Translations under genes and position numbers: made by a program
Assembly (NCBI GenBank): GCA_016748015.1
Contig: JAAOMT010000571.1
Location: 933,095-997,094, forward strand
Source: Geosiphon pyriformis
Lineage: Eukaryota; Glomeromycota; Glomeromycetes; Archaeosporales; Geosiphonaceae
Length of the DNA stretch: 64,000 bases
Reading direction: 5' to 3'
In this document: in pieces, positions 35,648 through 45,891 of the stretch
How positions within the stretch are numbered: position 1 is the first letter of the stretch
How the letters are laid out: the number at the start of each line of letters is the position of its first letter
The notes under the pieces: generated by a model
Told to the model about the DNA's origin: nothing
What the model saw: the letters and a program-made list of their open reading frames with translations, nothing else
Databases searched by the model: none

Positions 35648-36740
35648 TGTTACTTGAGTAGAAAAACCGATTCAAAGTTATGAAAAAATGTGACCAAAAC
35701 GTGACATAACACAGAATAATGCGCAATAATGTTGAATAACATATTATAATGTTGAATAACGTGTTATAATGCAGGATAACACAGAATAGCATGCAATAAT
35801 GTAGGATAATGTGTTATAATGCAGAATAACACAGAATAACATGTAATAACGTTAGATAACGTGTTATAATATAGGATAACTAGTGATAACATAGAAAAAT
35901 GAAGCAATAACAGAAACAACAAAGCAATAGCTAGCAATAGTAAGACAATTGAAAACAATCCTGTAAAACCAAAAGAATGTATAAAAGCAAGTAGTTATAG
36001 AAGTGAGAAAAGACAGAGAAAAAAAAATAGATACGAACCTCTAGACCAGAAATTAAAATATCCATACTCCTTCATCTTTTATTATCTTTCCTATTTCATC
36101 TCCTGAAATAAACCAATTATTAAAAGAAATCAGAATCACGAATTCATGTTCTCGAACTTCATGAAATTTACGTGAATTAACCCTTGTCTCATACCTCCAT
36201 TCTAAAACAGATGCTCTTAGCATAACCACCTCGAACCTATTAACGATTTGGACCAATTGCTCTTGATCACAGTGATTGACAATACTAATTTATCTTTTCT
36301 CTCTTTTCTTTTCTTTTCTTTTTCTTTTTTTTTCTTTTTCTGTCTTATTTTTTTGTGGAGCGACAACATAGTAAAATCGACTGTCTGGAAATAGACTTCG
36401 TGATAGCCTGGTAAAAGAGGAAAGCTCCCTTTAAGTTTTGGATATTAACATTATCTTGTTAGCTTACCAGAAAGACGAAAAGACAATGCTAGACCCTAAT
36501 GACTATGCTCGTTAGTTCGGAGAAAAAAGCTCACATTTACAAAAAACATTACAATTGACAAAAGACAAACTCTGTGCCTTATAACTAAAGAACTCAATGA
36601 GTAAAATTCACATCCAAGAATAGATCTTCAAAAACTGATAATCAAGACTAAGCCAACAGAATTACACAGAAGACGCATCATCAATAATTGAGAGCACCAA
36701 ACATTATTATTTCCCATACCCACCAAGTTTACCCATAACA
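35648..36740 (+). repeat. 5' LTR of the Gypsy element
   Basis: Begins TGTTACTTGAGTAG and ends ACCCATAACA. It aligns along its whole length with 44798-45891. Most differences are transitions. It contains an ATAAC-rich repeat array (about 35705-35900) and a CT-rich tract (about 36296-36345) just after GCTCTTGATCA. Confidence 0.92.
35705..35900. repeat. ATAAC/GTTAT-rich degenerate tandem array in the LTR
   Basis: Units such as CAGAATAAC, GTTATAATG, GATAACGTG recur every 10-20 bases, including two near-identical longer units (GTTATAATGCAGGATAACAC and GTTATAATGCAGAATAACAC). The same array is in the 3' LTR at about 44850-45045. Confidence 0.7.
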
Positions 36741-36760
36741 TTTAGTGCTCCCTGTGAGGT
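36741..36760 (+). promoter_or_regulatory. Primer-binding-site candidate
   Basis: TTTAGTGCTCCCTGTGAGGT immediately follows the 5' LTR; the same position in the element at 62426 reads TTTGGTGCTTCCTGTGAAGT. Conservation across otherwise different elements and the TGG in the second copy support a tRNA PBS. The primer tRNA was not identified. Confidence 0.6.
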
Positions 36761-36859
36761 TATAAATCCACAGAAACAGAGCACCCCCAAAAATACATAA
36801 AAGTGGTAACTATTGGAACAATAGAAAAGGACCACTCCTCGTACAGAAAAGCACTATTT

Positions 36860-38570
36860 TAATATTTTCAAAAAGACCTAGGAATATCAGCAGGAATTGC
36901 TTACACAGAAAGTGATTTTTGTAACTATATCAACGCAAAAATTGACTGCTTGTTAGACTGTGCAACTAATACAGGAAAACTTGGGGAACAAATCCATCAA
37001 AGCTTACTAGGGTACTCAACAGCCACGACTACCCGAGCAATCGCTGAAACTCTGCGCATAATCGATACAGACATTAAATATTATATGGCACAACGATTTC
37101 CTCAAGTACAACAACCAGTGGAATCCGACTCTGAGGAATACAAAAACAAATCCAACAACCCCGTAACTGCCCAAGCCAAGTCCACAGTCAACAAGAAACC
37201 AAAAGTCCTCTCCCCAACAACTCCATCATACCATCAGACACTCCAAAGTAGAATTGTATTCAATCCACCCCCGGAAACCCAGTCAGAAACACCACGAACT
37301 CCTGGAAATCCACACTCTTGGAATCAACACAATTGGACCAAATTACTAAGAGAATACGGATTGCTGTTTGGAAATCTTACTCTAGCAGCTGGTCAAACAG
37401 AAGGAAACCCGTCAACTTGGGAACAGCCACCAGCACAAAACCTAGCAGAATCAGCATCTCCCCTGATAGAAGAAACAACTATCTTACAACCTATTGGTTT
37501 AAGCAACAAAGGAAAACAACCAGTATTAGCACCTGGAGAACACTCGAATACGCGGACACCAATTCCTTTAAACATAACCAGTAATACTCCACCCATTAAC
37601 CGGATCATGGCTTACCAGGATATTGCTAAATTGGAAAAATTTTCTGGTGAAGAAGATAACGCATATTCTTGGATCGCAGATGCCAAAAAAACAATTACTG
37701 CTAATGGTTGGAATGATGACCACACAGTTCAGGCACTGCTGTTCTTTTTGACCAGAACTGCCAATTCGTGGTACCAGAGCCTGGTAGAGAAGCCTACCTC
37801 TTTTACCGAGTTTAAACTCGCATTTCTGCAATACTTCTGTGACTCCAATATGTTAATCTGATTGCAGAATCAATTCAGCATAATTAAACAAAAAGATCAT
37901 GAAGCAGTAACTACTTATCTCAGACAATTCAATCAAATCTTGTATCAAATATTAGCTATCAAAAGGGACTACTATATCATGGCACAAGTTCTTAATCAAT
38001 TCATTAAAGAATTGCAGAGTAGTATTCTAAGATCCGTAAGACTCCATCATCCAACCAGTTTACAAGACACCGTCACTCTCGTTCGCAATTTTGAGTCTGT
38101 AGAACAAGAAGTAAATCATACCCAAGCTGTTAATTTAGCCATTAACGGAACCTCTGATATCAACGCAAAGATAACCCAATTGAGTGAGAAACTAACTCAG
38201 AAAATTGAGAGATTCTTAGCCGGAACTACAGAAACTTACCAACCATCCCAACAGAGAGAAAATAACAACAACAGCAGATACTCACAGCAACAGAACTATC
38301 AACAACAGCAACAACCTTAGAGATCTGATTCCCACAACTGCTACTACTGCCAAAAACCTGGACACATTGCCCGTAACTGCAGAAGAAAGATCATGGACCA
38401 AAATCAAGGAAACCCATACCAGCAACCCAGATATCAGCAAAACATGGTACCCCAATATTTCATATCTCAGAATCAACTGCTCCTATACACACAACAAGTC
38501 CTGTATACTCAACCACTGCCCCAGAATTATTATTAACCACCACCAATGACACAAGCAATCTCTCACTATC
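36860..38570 (+). pseudogene. Gypsy gag (capsid and nucleocapsid), with nonsense codons
   Basis: The frame at 36950-38320 is broken by TGA at 37859-37861. Before it lies an N-terminal domain (YINAKIDCLLDCATNTGKLG) and a Pro/Gln/Thr-rich linker. The retrotransposon Gag core is MAYQDIAKLEKFSGEEDNAY, then SWIADAKKTI, TANSWYQSL and FKLAFLQYFC, and after the stop VTTYLRQFNQILYQI and LQDTVTLVRNFESVEQE. After a TAG at 38318-38320 comes the CCHC knuckle CYYCQKPGHIARNC (38339-38380). The same Gag family is in the second element at 63500-64000. Confidence 0.85.
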
Positions 38571-39330
38571 AAACTTCCCCTTACAGCCCGTCCAGATCTT
38601 GAGCTATAGACTATAATCAAGGATGGAGAAATTCCAACAACAATCAGGTGCAAACCAACAGTAGATTGTCTCGACCAATCTCTCACAGTCCTGCCCAATC
38701 TCAACCAACACCAACTGGATACCTGAATCAAGCTTTCTATCTTGGTCTTATGGAAGACCAGGGTTTTGATAAATCTACACCTATGGAAAGGGGGGATATA
38801 AAACGAATCTCCCAACCTTCTAAGCAAACAAAAAGCAATATTCTACCAGCCACTATTACCGAAGACACCACCCTAGCCGCCATATTTCTTTTTGACATCA
38901 ATAATTTAAACACACATAGTCTTTTTAGTGGAGCAGCCATCAATCAGGATAAACCAATAACGGCCCTATACACCGATACCAGAGTCAGAGGAATAGACAT
39001 TAAATTAATCCTGGATAGTGGATCAGCTGATAGCATAATCACAAAGCAGCTTATGGACCAACTAGGTCGCTGAGTAGACTGTGCTACTACCATCTGGATC
39101 ATTACAGCAGATGGGAACACAAAAACCCCAATAGGAGAAATTGACAACTTCCCCTTCAAAATTAATGAAATCCAAATTCCTACCAAAGTACTCATTATGG
39201 AAGCTACTCAATATCAAGCTCTAGTAGGAAACAACTGGTTGTCAAAAGCCAACGCTACTCTCGACTGGAACACCCAAGAACTTCAACTCATGTTCAACAG
39301 ACAGCATGCCTGAGTTCCAGCTACGTGCAG
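38570..39330 (+). pseudogene. Gypsy protease domain
   Basis: Retropepsin-type core: KLILDSGSADSIITKQLM with the D-S-G active site (about 39001-39055), then after a TGA (39071-39073) ..ITADGNTKTPIGEI, QYQALVGNNWLSKANATLDW, the second conserved strand region. Stops at 39071 and 39313 break it. Confidence 0.78.
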
Positions 39331-39539
39331 ACACTTTAAAAACCAACATACTGAGGAACCCCTTATTGAATTTGAAGACACATTAATGCCACCAACCATC
39401 GAGACCTATCAGGTTTCATGGGCGAATGATTATTGAACTGAACTACCCCCACTACCAACCTGGGAAAAAAAAGGAAAAGGCAGAGCCGAAGAAGAACCCC
39501 AATTGTCATTACTAAGATATGTAACCTCAGACCAAAGAA

Positions 39540-40230
39540 ACTTATTTTACCAACTCTCAAGACTAATATGTGTCGATTGTGGGAAAAAACTATCCACTAT
39601 GGGTGCATGTATTGGGAACAACGAAGAATGGTCCATCACCACCAAATATTATTGCAGGCCTTGTTTACTGGAAAGATTTGGATGACCAAAATGACAAGGC
39701 AAATGGGACTACATGCCGTGCCTCGCATGTGGCAAAATTCTGCCAGATGAAGAACTCTGGAATAATGTGCCTGACAGAGGAGGAACATGTGATGAGGCTT
39801 GTCAATACACCATATTAATCAACAATTGGGTACGAAAGGAAACTCCCATCGAGGACGCTTGGAAACAAGCATTCAACAGGCTAGACAGTTATCCACACGA
39901 TGACCACGAAATCTGGAAAATGGCAAGCACCAAGGCCGAAGATGCCACGACTGAAGAAATACAAGAAATTAAAGACAACCCTTGGATGCCCAAATATACT
40001 GGACCCGACTACCCTAAGGATGATTTCTTCACAGATGACCCAGATGCATTTCAGAACCAATATCAGAAATTGGCCCAACTCGCAAGGAACAGGAGCAAAG
40101 GTTGGCCAATTTGAATACCAAACTATGCGATCACTGTTTGATCCCCTGTCACTTCCAGTACTGCGATGAATGTAATCTTATGTTTAATCTGCCTCCAAGA
40201 ATACTGTTTCCAATCACCGAACTACCTGAA
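39540..40230 (+). pseudogene. Cysteine-rich (zinc-ribbon-like) module in pol, function unknown
   Basis: Three Cys clusters in three consecutive frame pieces: LICVDCGKKLS...YYCRPCLLERFG; MPCLACGKILPDEELW..CDEACQY; and LCDHCLIPCHFQYCDECNLM. Between them is an acidic stretch rich in Asp/Glu/Pro (..WMPKYTGPDYPKDDFFTDDP). CxxC pairs suggest metal binding. It lies between protease and dUTPase, where standard Gypsy pol has nothing. I do not recognise a known family. Confidence 0.55.
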
Positions 40231-40349
40231 CCCAAAGAAGAGGTATTGATCACCGAAGACATGTCGTTTCAAGATCCAACTGAGGATACCAAAACAGAAC
40301 AGTATCTCGCGTATCCCAACCTCTCCAAAGAACTAGAGCTAAAATAATA

Positions 40350-40775
40350 CAGTGACAACGAGAAAAGAATCTGCCTTGAAAGAGCACATAACACCGATGC
40401 CGGTTTTGACCTACAATACTCTGGACAATTACCCATTATTATAGCCCCATATTCCCTTGTAAAAATAGATCTTAAGATAGCGTTAGAAATTCCTGTTAGT
40501 ACAATGGTACAAGTTGTCTCTCGATCTAGTCTAGCCAAGAAAGGAATCAACATAAAAGAAGGAATCATTGATGCTGGTTACACAGAAAACATCATCATGA
40601 TGCTACAGAACAATTCGAACAGACCCTACAAAATAGAATCACAAGAAAAGATTGCCCAAGCTATCTTTCTATCCCTAGTCAAAATACCCCAATTAACCCC
40701 AGTAACAACCCAAGAAGAATTAGGCCTTACTGCCCAAAAAATCAACAGGTTTGGATCAAGTGGAAGAAGAAACAT
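40350..40775 (+). pseudogene. dUTPase domain inside Gypsy pol
   Basis: All five trimeric dUTPase motifs are recognisable in order: NTDAGFDLQY (motif 1), VQVVSRSSLAKKGI (2), GIIDAGYTENIIMML (3), SQEKIAQAIFLSL (4) and FGSSGR (5). Motif 2 keeps the S-R-S-S-L-A core and motif 3 the D...Y. The frame is open from 40348 to 40855, so it is one of the better preserved parts. Retroelement dUTPases limit uracil in cDNA. It is placed between the Cys-rich module and RT; dUTPase-bearing Gypsy elements have been described in basidiomycetes. Confidence 0.82.
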
Positions 40776-41229
40776 ACCAGTTAATTTCATGGAGGAAGAC
40801 AGTGACCAGGTAGAATTTATTCACACCAACACCATCATCTTCATTCCCCCATACTGACAATACATCTTCAAGGTGAATCAAAAGATCCAAGATCAAGCCC
40901 TATTATTCGAAGCCAGTTCCGAAATTTGTTCCCTAGCCAATGTTGCTAATCTATACCTACCGGCCAAAGCCCATAAACACTTCAAAATCTTCATCCACAA
41001 CCTGACAGAAGATGTCATTGAAATCCCCAAAGGGACTCTCGTCGGTTCCATATCTGCAGATAATCAGAATTCTGAAAAACCCCAGTCCATTCCAAATTTC
41101 ACACAATTATTCTTATTTTGTGACATTACCTCACAAATATGGAATTTGCCAAAAGAAAGTTACTTGTTCATACCAAAAGAGATCAATAAATTGAATTTAG
41201 GAAATTTAAGTACCCTGCAACAAATGTAA

Positions 41230-42165
41230 CTCAAAGTCCTTCTGAATCAGTATGCCAATGTCTTTGCCAGCAAAAATGAGTTCGGACGCACTGACATTGT
41301 GAAGCATCAGATTGATACAGAAGACACTCGACCAATTAAGCAATGAGCTTACTGCATACCCTTATCTGGCAATAACCTAATTAAGCAAGAAGTGCAATGG
41401 ATGCTTGATAATAGCCTAATCAAAGAATCGTTAAGCCCTGGGTCCTCGCCAGTAGTCTTAGTCACCAAGAAAAATGGAAAAGTGCGATTCTGCATAGATT
41501 ATCGAAAACTAAATAGCATTACACAAGAAGATAGTTATTCCACTCTTCTCATCCAGGAAATTCTGGACAATCTAGGGAAAAAGAAATGGTTCTCATCATT
41601 AAATTTAGCAAGTGATTACTGGCAAGTTGAAATGGACCCCAAAGACAAAAAAAAACAGTGTTTACCATTCGAGACAGAAACTTCGAGTTTAATGTAATGC
41701 CTTTTGGACTTTGTAATGCTCCTGCCACGTTTCAATGCCTGATGGATGTAGTATACAAAGGAATTCTTTGAAAATCAGTAGTAGTCTACCTAGATGACAC
41801 AAATGTATTCTCCAAAACATTCGAAAACCATCTGCTCCACCTGCAATAAGTCTTCGAACGTCTTTGTAGTGCTGGATTGAAACTCAATCCCAAGAAGTGC
41901 TTCTTTGGAAAAACCAAGTTAAAATTCCTAGGACATGTAATCGGCAAGGATGGAGTTAAACCCGATCCAGATAAAGTACAAAAAGTCAAAGATTTTCCAG
42001 CCCCAATCAACCTCAGAGAATTATGAAGATTTTTAGGATTAGCAGGATATTATCATTGATTTGTCAAAGATTTCTCAAACATCGCAAAACCACTCCATCA
42101 ATTGTTGTCCAAATACATACCATACTTGTGAAAGGAAGATCAACAGAGAGCATTTGACTATCTCA
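41230..42165 (+). pseudogene. Gypsy reverse transcriptase
   Basis: RT blocks: SPVVLVTKKNGKVRFCIDYR, KLNSIT, WFSSLNLASDYWQVEMDP, PFGLCNAPATFQCLMD, VVVYLDDTNVFS (YLDD catalytic pair, about 41785-41810), GLKLNPKKCFFGKTKLKFLG, and LRFLGLAGYYHxF with TGA for Arg. Frame change near 41695 and stops at 41769, 41850, 42025, 42058, 42130. Confidence 0.9.
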
Positions 42166-42640
42166 AGTAGTGATTGATCACATCCCCAATTCTGATTTAC
42201 CCAAATTTCACTAAACAGTTCATTGTTGCTACGGATGCCTTAAAAAATGCTCTAAGAGCAGTCTTATCACAGATAAAACCGGACAATAAAGAACACCCAA
42301 TTGCCTATGCTAGTTGCAACACTAACCCAGCAGAAAAAAATTACAGCACAACAGATCTGGAATGTCTTGCCATTTATTGGGCCATACAGACTTGAAAACA
42401 TTACCTCAGTCAACCATTTGACCTATATACTGACCACAAAGGACTTATTTGGTTACTCAACAATCCACAACTAGAAAGAAAATATGTGAGATGGAGTACT
42501 TATCTACAACAATTCTCATTCAAAGTTTATTACAAGGAAGGATCCAAGAACACCAATGCCGACAGTTTGTCGAGGATGCCACAAACCTAATCCCAGACCC
42601 ATGGACACACTCACTTATTAACGACTACATCAGTACCTAT
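42166..42640 (+). pseudogene. Gypsy RNase H
   Basis: FIVATDALKNALRAVLSQ carries the first Asp, then PIAYASCNTNPAEKNYSTTD (LE..), LYTDHKGLIWLLN and VRWSTYLQQFSFKVYYKEG with NTNADSLSRMP at the end, the usual Gypsy RNase H ending. Interrupted by TGA at 42394-42396 (Trp/Arg position). Confidence 0.88.
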
Positions 42641-42739
42641 TGACACTACATTTCAAGGAGATATTATCTTAACAGGAACAGAGTACCATATGAAAACAAG
42701 CCCGAAATTATTTTATTTAAGACAACCAACTATATCAAT

Positions 42740-43970
42740 GAGAACGCCGAAACTACCCCAACCCACAACGACTAATCACGGACAGTGAAAGAGAAACTAT
42801 ACTATACAGCGTGCACTTAGATCCGATTGCAGAACACTTTAACAAAGACGCTATCCTCAAAAAAACACTAAACTTATACTTTTGGCCAACAATGCACAAA
42901 GACATTTTCGAATATGTGCTTAATTGTGACGCATGTCAGTAAAAAGGAGGAGCAAGATCAACAGAACCACTTCGACCCATTTCAGTTGGAAATCCATTTG
43001 ATAGAATCAGGATCGATTTGGTTGGACTTCTTTCAATTACATCCCAAGGAAATTGCTATATTGCTGTAGCCATAAACTATCTTACAAAATGGCCAGAAGC
43101 CAGAGCAATCCAAGTGGCCAATGCCAAAACAGTCGCCGAATTTGTGCATCAAGACCTAATTTGCTGACATGGATGTCCGAAAGAATTATTATCTGATCAG
43201 AGAACACACTTTATTAATAATACGCTGACTGAACTAAGCCAACGGTTTGGAATAAAGAGATCCTTATCGTCATCATACCACCCATAAATGAACGGACTGA
43301 TAGAACAATTTAACAGAACACTGTGCAAAGCACTAGCAAAAATAAGTCATGAAAACAGACAAGAATAGGACTTATTTATATCTTTTGTACTCTTTACATA
43401 CCAAACATTGAAACAAAATACGACTTAGTTCACACCATTTGAACTAGTCTATGGAAGAAAAGCTACGTTACCAATTAAACGAGTGATACCGTCATACCCA
43501 ACAGAAACAATCAATGAAGAGAATTTTGAAACTACCTTACACCAAAGAACGTACTAGCTAATGGAAACGTTGGAAAACAATTGAAGAACAACAGCTGGCA
43601 ATATTAGTCATGCTCAAGAATAACAAAAAGAAAGACATGATAAACACTTATCAGAACAACCAATGGAATTCAAGATTGAAGACCAAGTACTATTACATTG
43701 TACAAAAGCTGAGAAACAGTGGAGTGGAAAGTTTGACCCAAAGTGGGATGGTCCATTCCACATACATGAAGCATTAGGAAATAGAGCTTACAAATTATAA
43801 TTGGAAGACAGGATTTTAAAGAAAGTAGCACATGGAAATTGGTTAAAAATTTATTATGTAAAACCGGAATCATTGTCATCAGTACCTCAACTAGGAACAC
43901 AAATTTCATTAATTAAACTAGAAGATATACCACAAGATCTAGAACCAATCATTGTCATTGAAACGTAGAC
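42740..43970 (+). pseudogene. Gypsy integrase with GPY/F-like module
   Basis: Zinc-binding start with AEHFNKDAILKKT and CDACQ; core Asp in RIRIDLVGLLS; second Asp in LLSDQRTHFINN; Glu in MNGLIEQFNRTL. Then FTPFELVYGRKATLPIKR and KWDGPFHIHEALGNRAYKL, the GPY/F-like C-terminal module. At least eight nonsense codons (TGA, TAG, TAA). Confidence 0.88.
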
Positions 43971-44299
43971 AATGAGCAGCAAATTAAATTGGGGAATTCA
44001 AATATATATAGCATCTGAAAAGCAGCAAGAAATGATAGAAATTTCAACATAGACCTTTTAGATCAAATTTTAAAATTATTTAAACAATTATTTGAAACAA
44101 TTCAAAAATTGACATCTCAAATAGAAATAACAATTGATAAAAAAGAGATATGGTACAAAGATAAGAGCAGGAGAGAGGAGGATGAGAGTTCAATTAGAAC
44201 TAAATGTTTCCTCCCCTACCCACTACTCGAAAGGCAATGTGGAAAGAAAAATTGCCTTTGGGTGGGGGGTGGAAAAGAAGGAGGCAAAGAATGAGAAAA

Positions 44300-44785
44300 A
44301 AGTTACAAAAAAAGATACTTGGTCCCCGAGCTTGAAGAAATAAAAGAAGCTTTAGCTCGTGGGACCAAACTCCCCGAAACAGAGGAGTGGACACCTGACA
44401 ACATCCAGGAATAAAAAGAAAGACTTTCTCCAGCTTATTGGTTCTACAAAATTGGAGAACAGCTTGACTTGAAAACACTATATGAAGACCTCAGCCAAAA
44501 AATGTTCAACAAAGAAATAATACAACAAGTAGAAAAATTTGTAGGAAAAAACAACCTGACCCTACATTACAAAGCAGCATACTGACTATATGCCACCTTT
44601 CAACATTGTCCAAACATACTACTGAACAGATCTATGAAAACCATAATGGTTAACAGCATAGGATGAATAACCAATCAACAGTTTGAAGACCTACAAAAGG
44701 CAATACTCGAGACAACAATCAAACATTACACAAATGAAGCCACAATAACAGATACATATGGTTTTGCAGAAGCTCAATTTTAAAA
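44300..44785 (+). pseudogene. Extra ORF relic downstream of integrase
   Basis: In one plus frame: KEALARGTKLPETEEWTPDN, LSPAYWFYKIGEQLDLKTLY, EDLSQKMFNKEIIQQVEKFV, LYATFQHCPNILLNRSMKT, QQFEDLQKAILETTIKHYTN and TITDTYGFAEAQF, separated by single stops. Codon structure suggests former coding. No family recognised; it ends just before the polypurine tract. Confidence 0.5.
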
Positions 44786-44797
44786 AGAGAGGGATAA
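44781..44797 (+). promoter_or_regulatory. Polypurine tract
   Basis: Purine-rich TAAAAAGAGAGGGATAAA immediately precedes the 3' LTR, as needed for plus-strand priming. Confidence 0.75.
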
Positions 44798-45891
44798 AGT
44801 TACCTGAGTAGAAAAACTGATCTAAAGTTATGAAGAAATGTGACCAAAATGTGACATAACACAGAATAATGTGCAATAACGTTGGATAATACGTTATAAT
44901 GTTGGATAACGTGTTATAACACAGGATAACACAGAATAGCGCGCAATAACATAGAATAATGTGTTATAATGCAGGATAACACAGAATAACATGTAATAAT
45001 GTTAGATAACATGTTATAACATAGGATAACTAGTGATAATATAGAAAAACGAAGCAATAACAGAAACAACAAAGCAATAGCTAGCAATAGTGAGACAATT
45101 GAAAGCAATTCTGTAAAACCAAAAGAATGTATAAAAGCAAGTAGTTGTAGAAGTAAGAAAAGACAGAGAAAAAAAAAATAGATACAAACCTTTAGACCAG
45201 AAATTAAAATATCCATATCCCTTCATCCTTTATTATCTTCCCTATTTCATCTCCTGAAATAAACCAATTATTAAAAGAAATCAGAATCACAAATTCATGT
45301 TCTCGAACTTCGTGAAATTTATGTGAATTAACCCTTGTCTCGTACCTCCATTCTAGAACAGATGCTCTTAGCATAACTGCCTCGAACCTATTAACGATTT
45401 GGACCAATTGCTTTTGATCACAGCAATTGATAATACTAATTTATCTTTTCTCTCTTTTCTTTTCTTTTCTTTTTCTTTTTCTTTCTTTTTCTGTCTTATT
45501 TTTTTGTGGAGTGGCAACATAGTAAAATCAACTATCTGGGAATAGACTTCGTAATAGTCTGGTAAAAGAGGGAAGCTCTTCCTAAGTTTTGGATATTAAC
45601 ATTATCTTGTTAGCTTACCAGAAGGGTGAAAAGACAACGCCAGACCCTAATGACTGCACTCGTTAGTTTGGAGAAAAAAGCTTACATTTACGAAAAATGT
45701 TGCAATCGACGAAAGACAAACTCTGTGCTTTATAACCAAAAAACTCAACGGGTAAAATTCACATCCAGGAATAGACTTTCAGAAACTGATAATTAAGACT
45801 AAGCCAACAGAATTACATGGAAGATGCATCATCAATAATTGAGAGCACCAAACATTACCATTTCCCATACCCACCAAGTTTACCCATAATA
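44798..45891 (+). repeat. 3' LTR of the Gypsy element
   Basis: Direct repeat of 35648-36740. Its ends are AGTTACC and ATAATA in place of TGTTACT and ATAACA, so both termini carry a substitution. Flanked by CCAT (45892-45895). Confidence 0.9.

Larger units (their letters stand above)
35648..45891 (+). mobile_element. Complete Ty3/Gypsy LTR retrotransposon with dUTPase domain
   Basis: 10,244 bp. LTRs of 1,093 and 1,094 bp in direct orientation (35648-36740, 44798-45891), the 5' one with perfect TGTTA...TAACA ends. A primer-binding-site candidate follows the 5' LTR, a polypurine tract precedes the 3' LTR, and a 4-bp duplication (CCAT) flanks both sides. Internal order: gag, protease, Cys-rich module, dUTPase, RT, RNase H, integrase with GPY-like module, and a further ORF relic. 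The RT-RNase H-integrase order is that of Metaviridae. Many in-frame stops, mainly TGA, show it is inactive. It is inserted in LINE ORF2, so it is younger than the LINE. Confidence 0.92.

Noticed and set aside
35764-36256. Minus-strand open frames in the LTR
   Set aside because: They are translations of the ATAAC-type repeat and adjoining LTR DNA and recur identically in the other LTR; there is no protein-like composition.
37318-40169. Overlapping short plus and minus frames in gag-pol
   Set aside because: They are alternate-frame shadows of the Gag, protease and Cys-rich coding sequence.
37859-43560. TGA might be read as Trp in this element or organism
   Set aside because: Host genes in the window use TGA as a real stop (DUS4 ends in TGA) and encode Trp with TGG. 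The element also has TAA and TAG stops at non-Trp positions, so decay is the simpler explanation.
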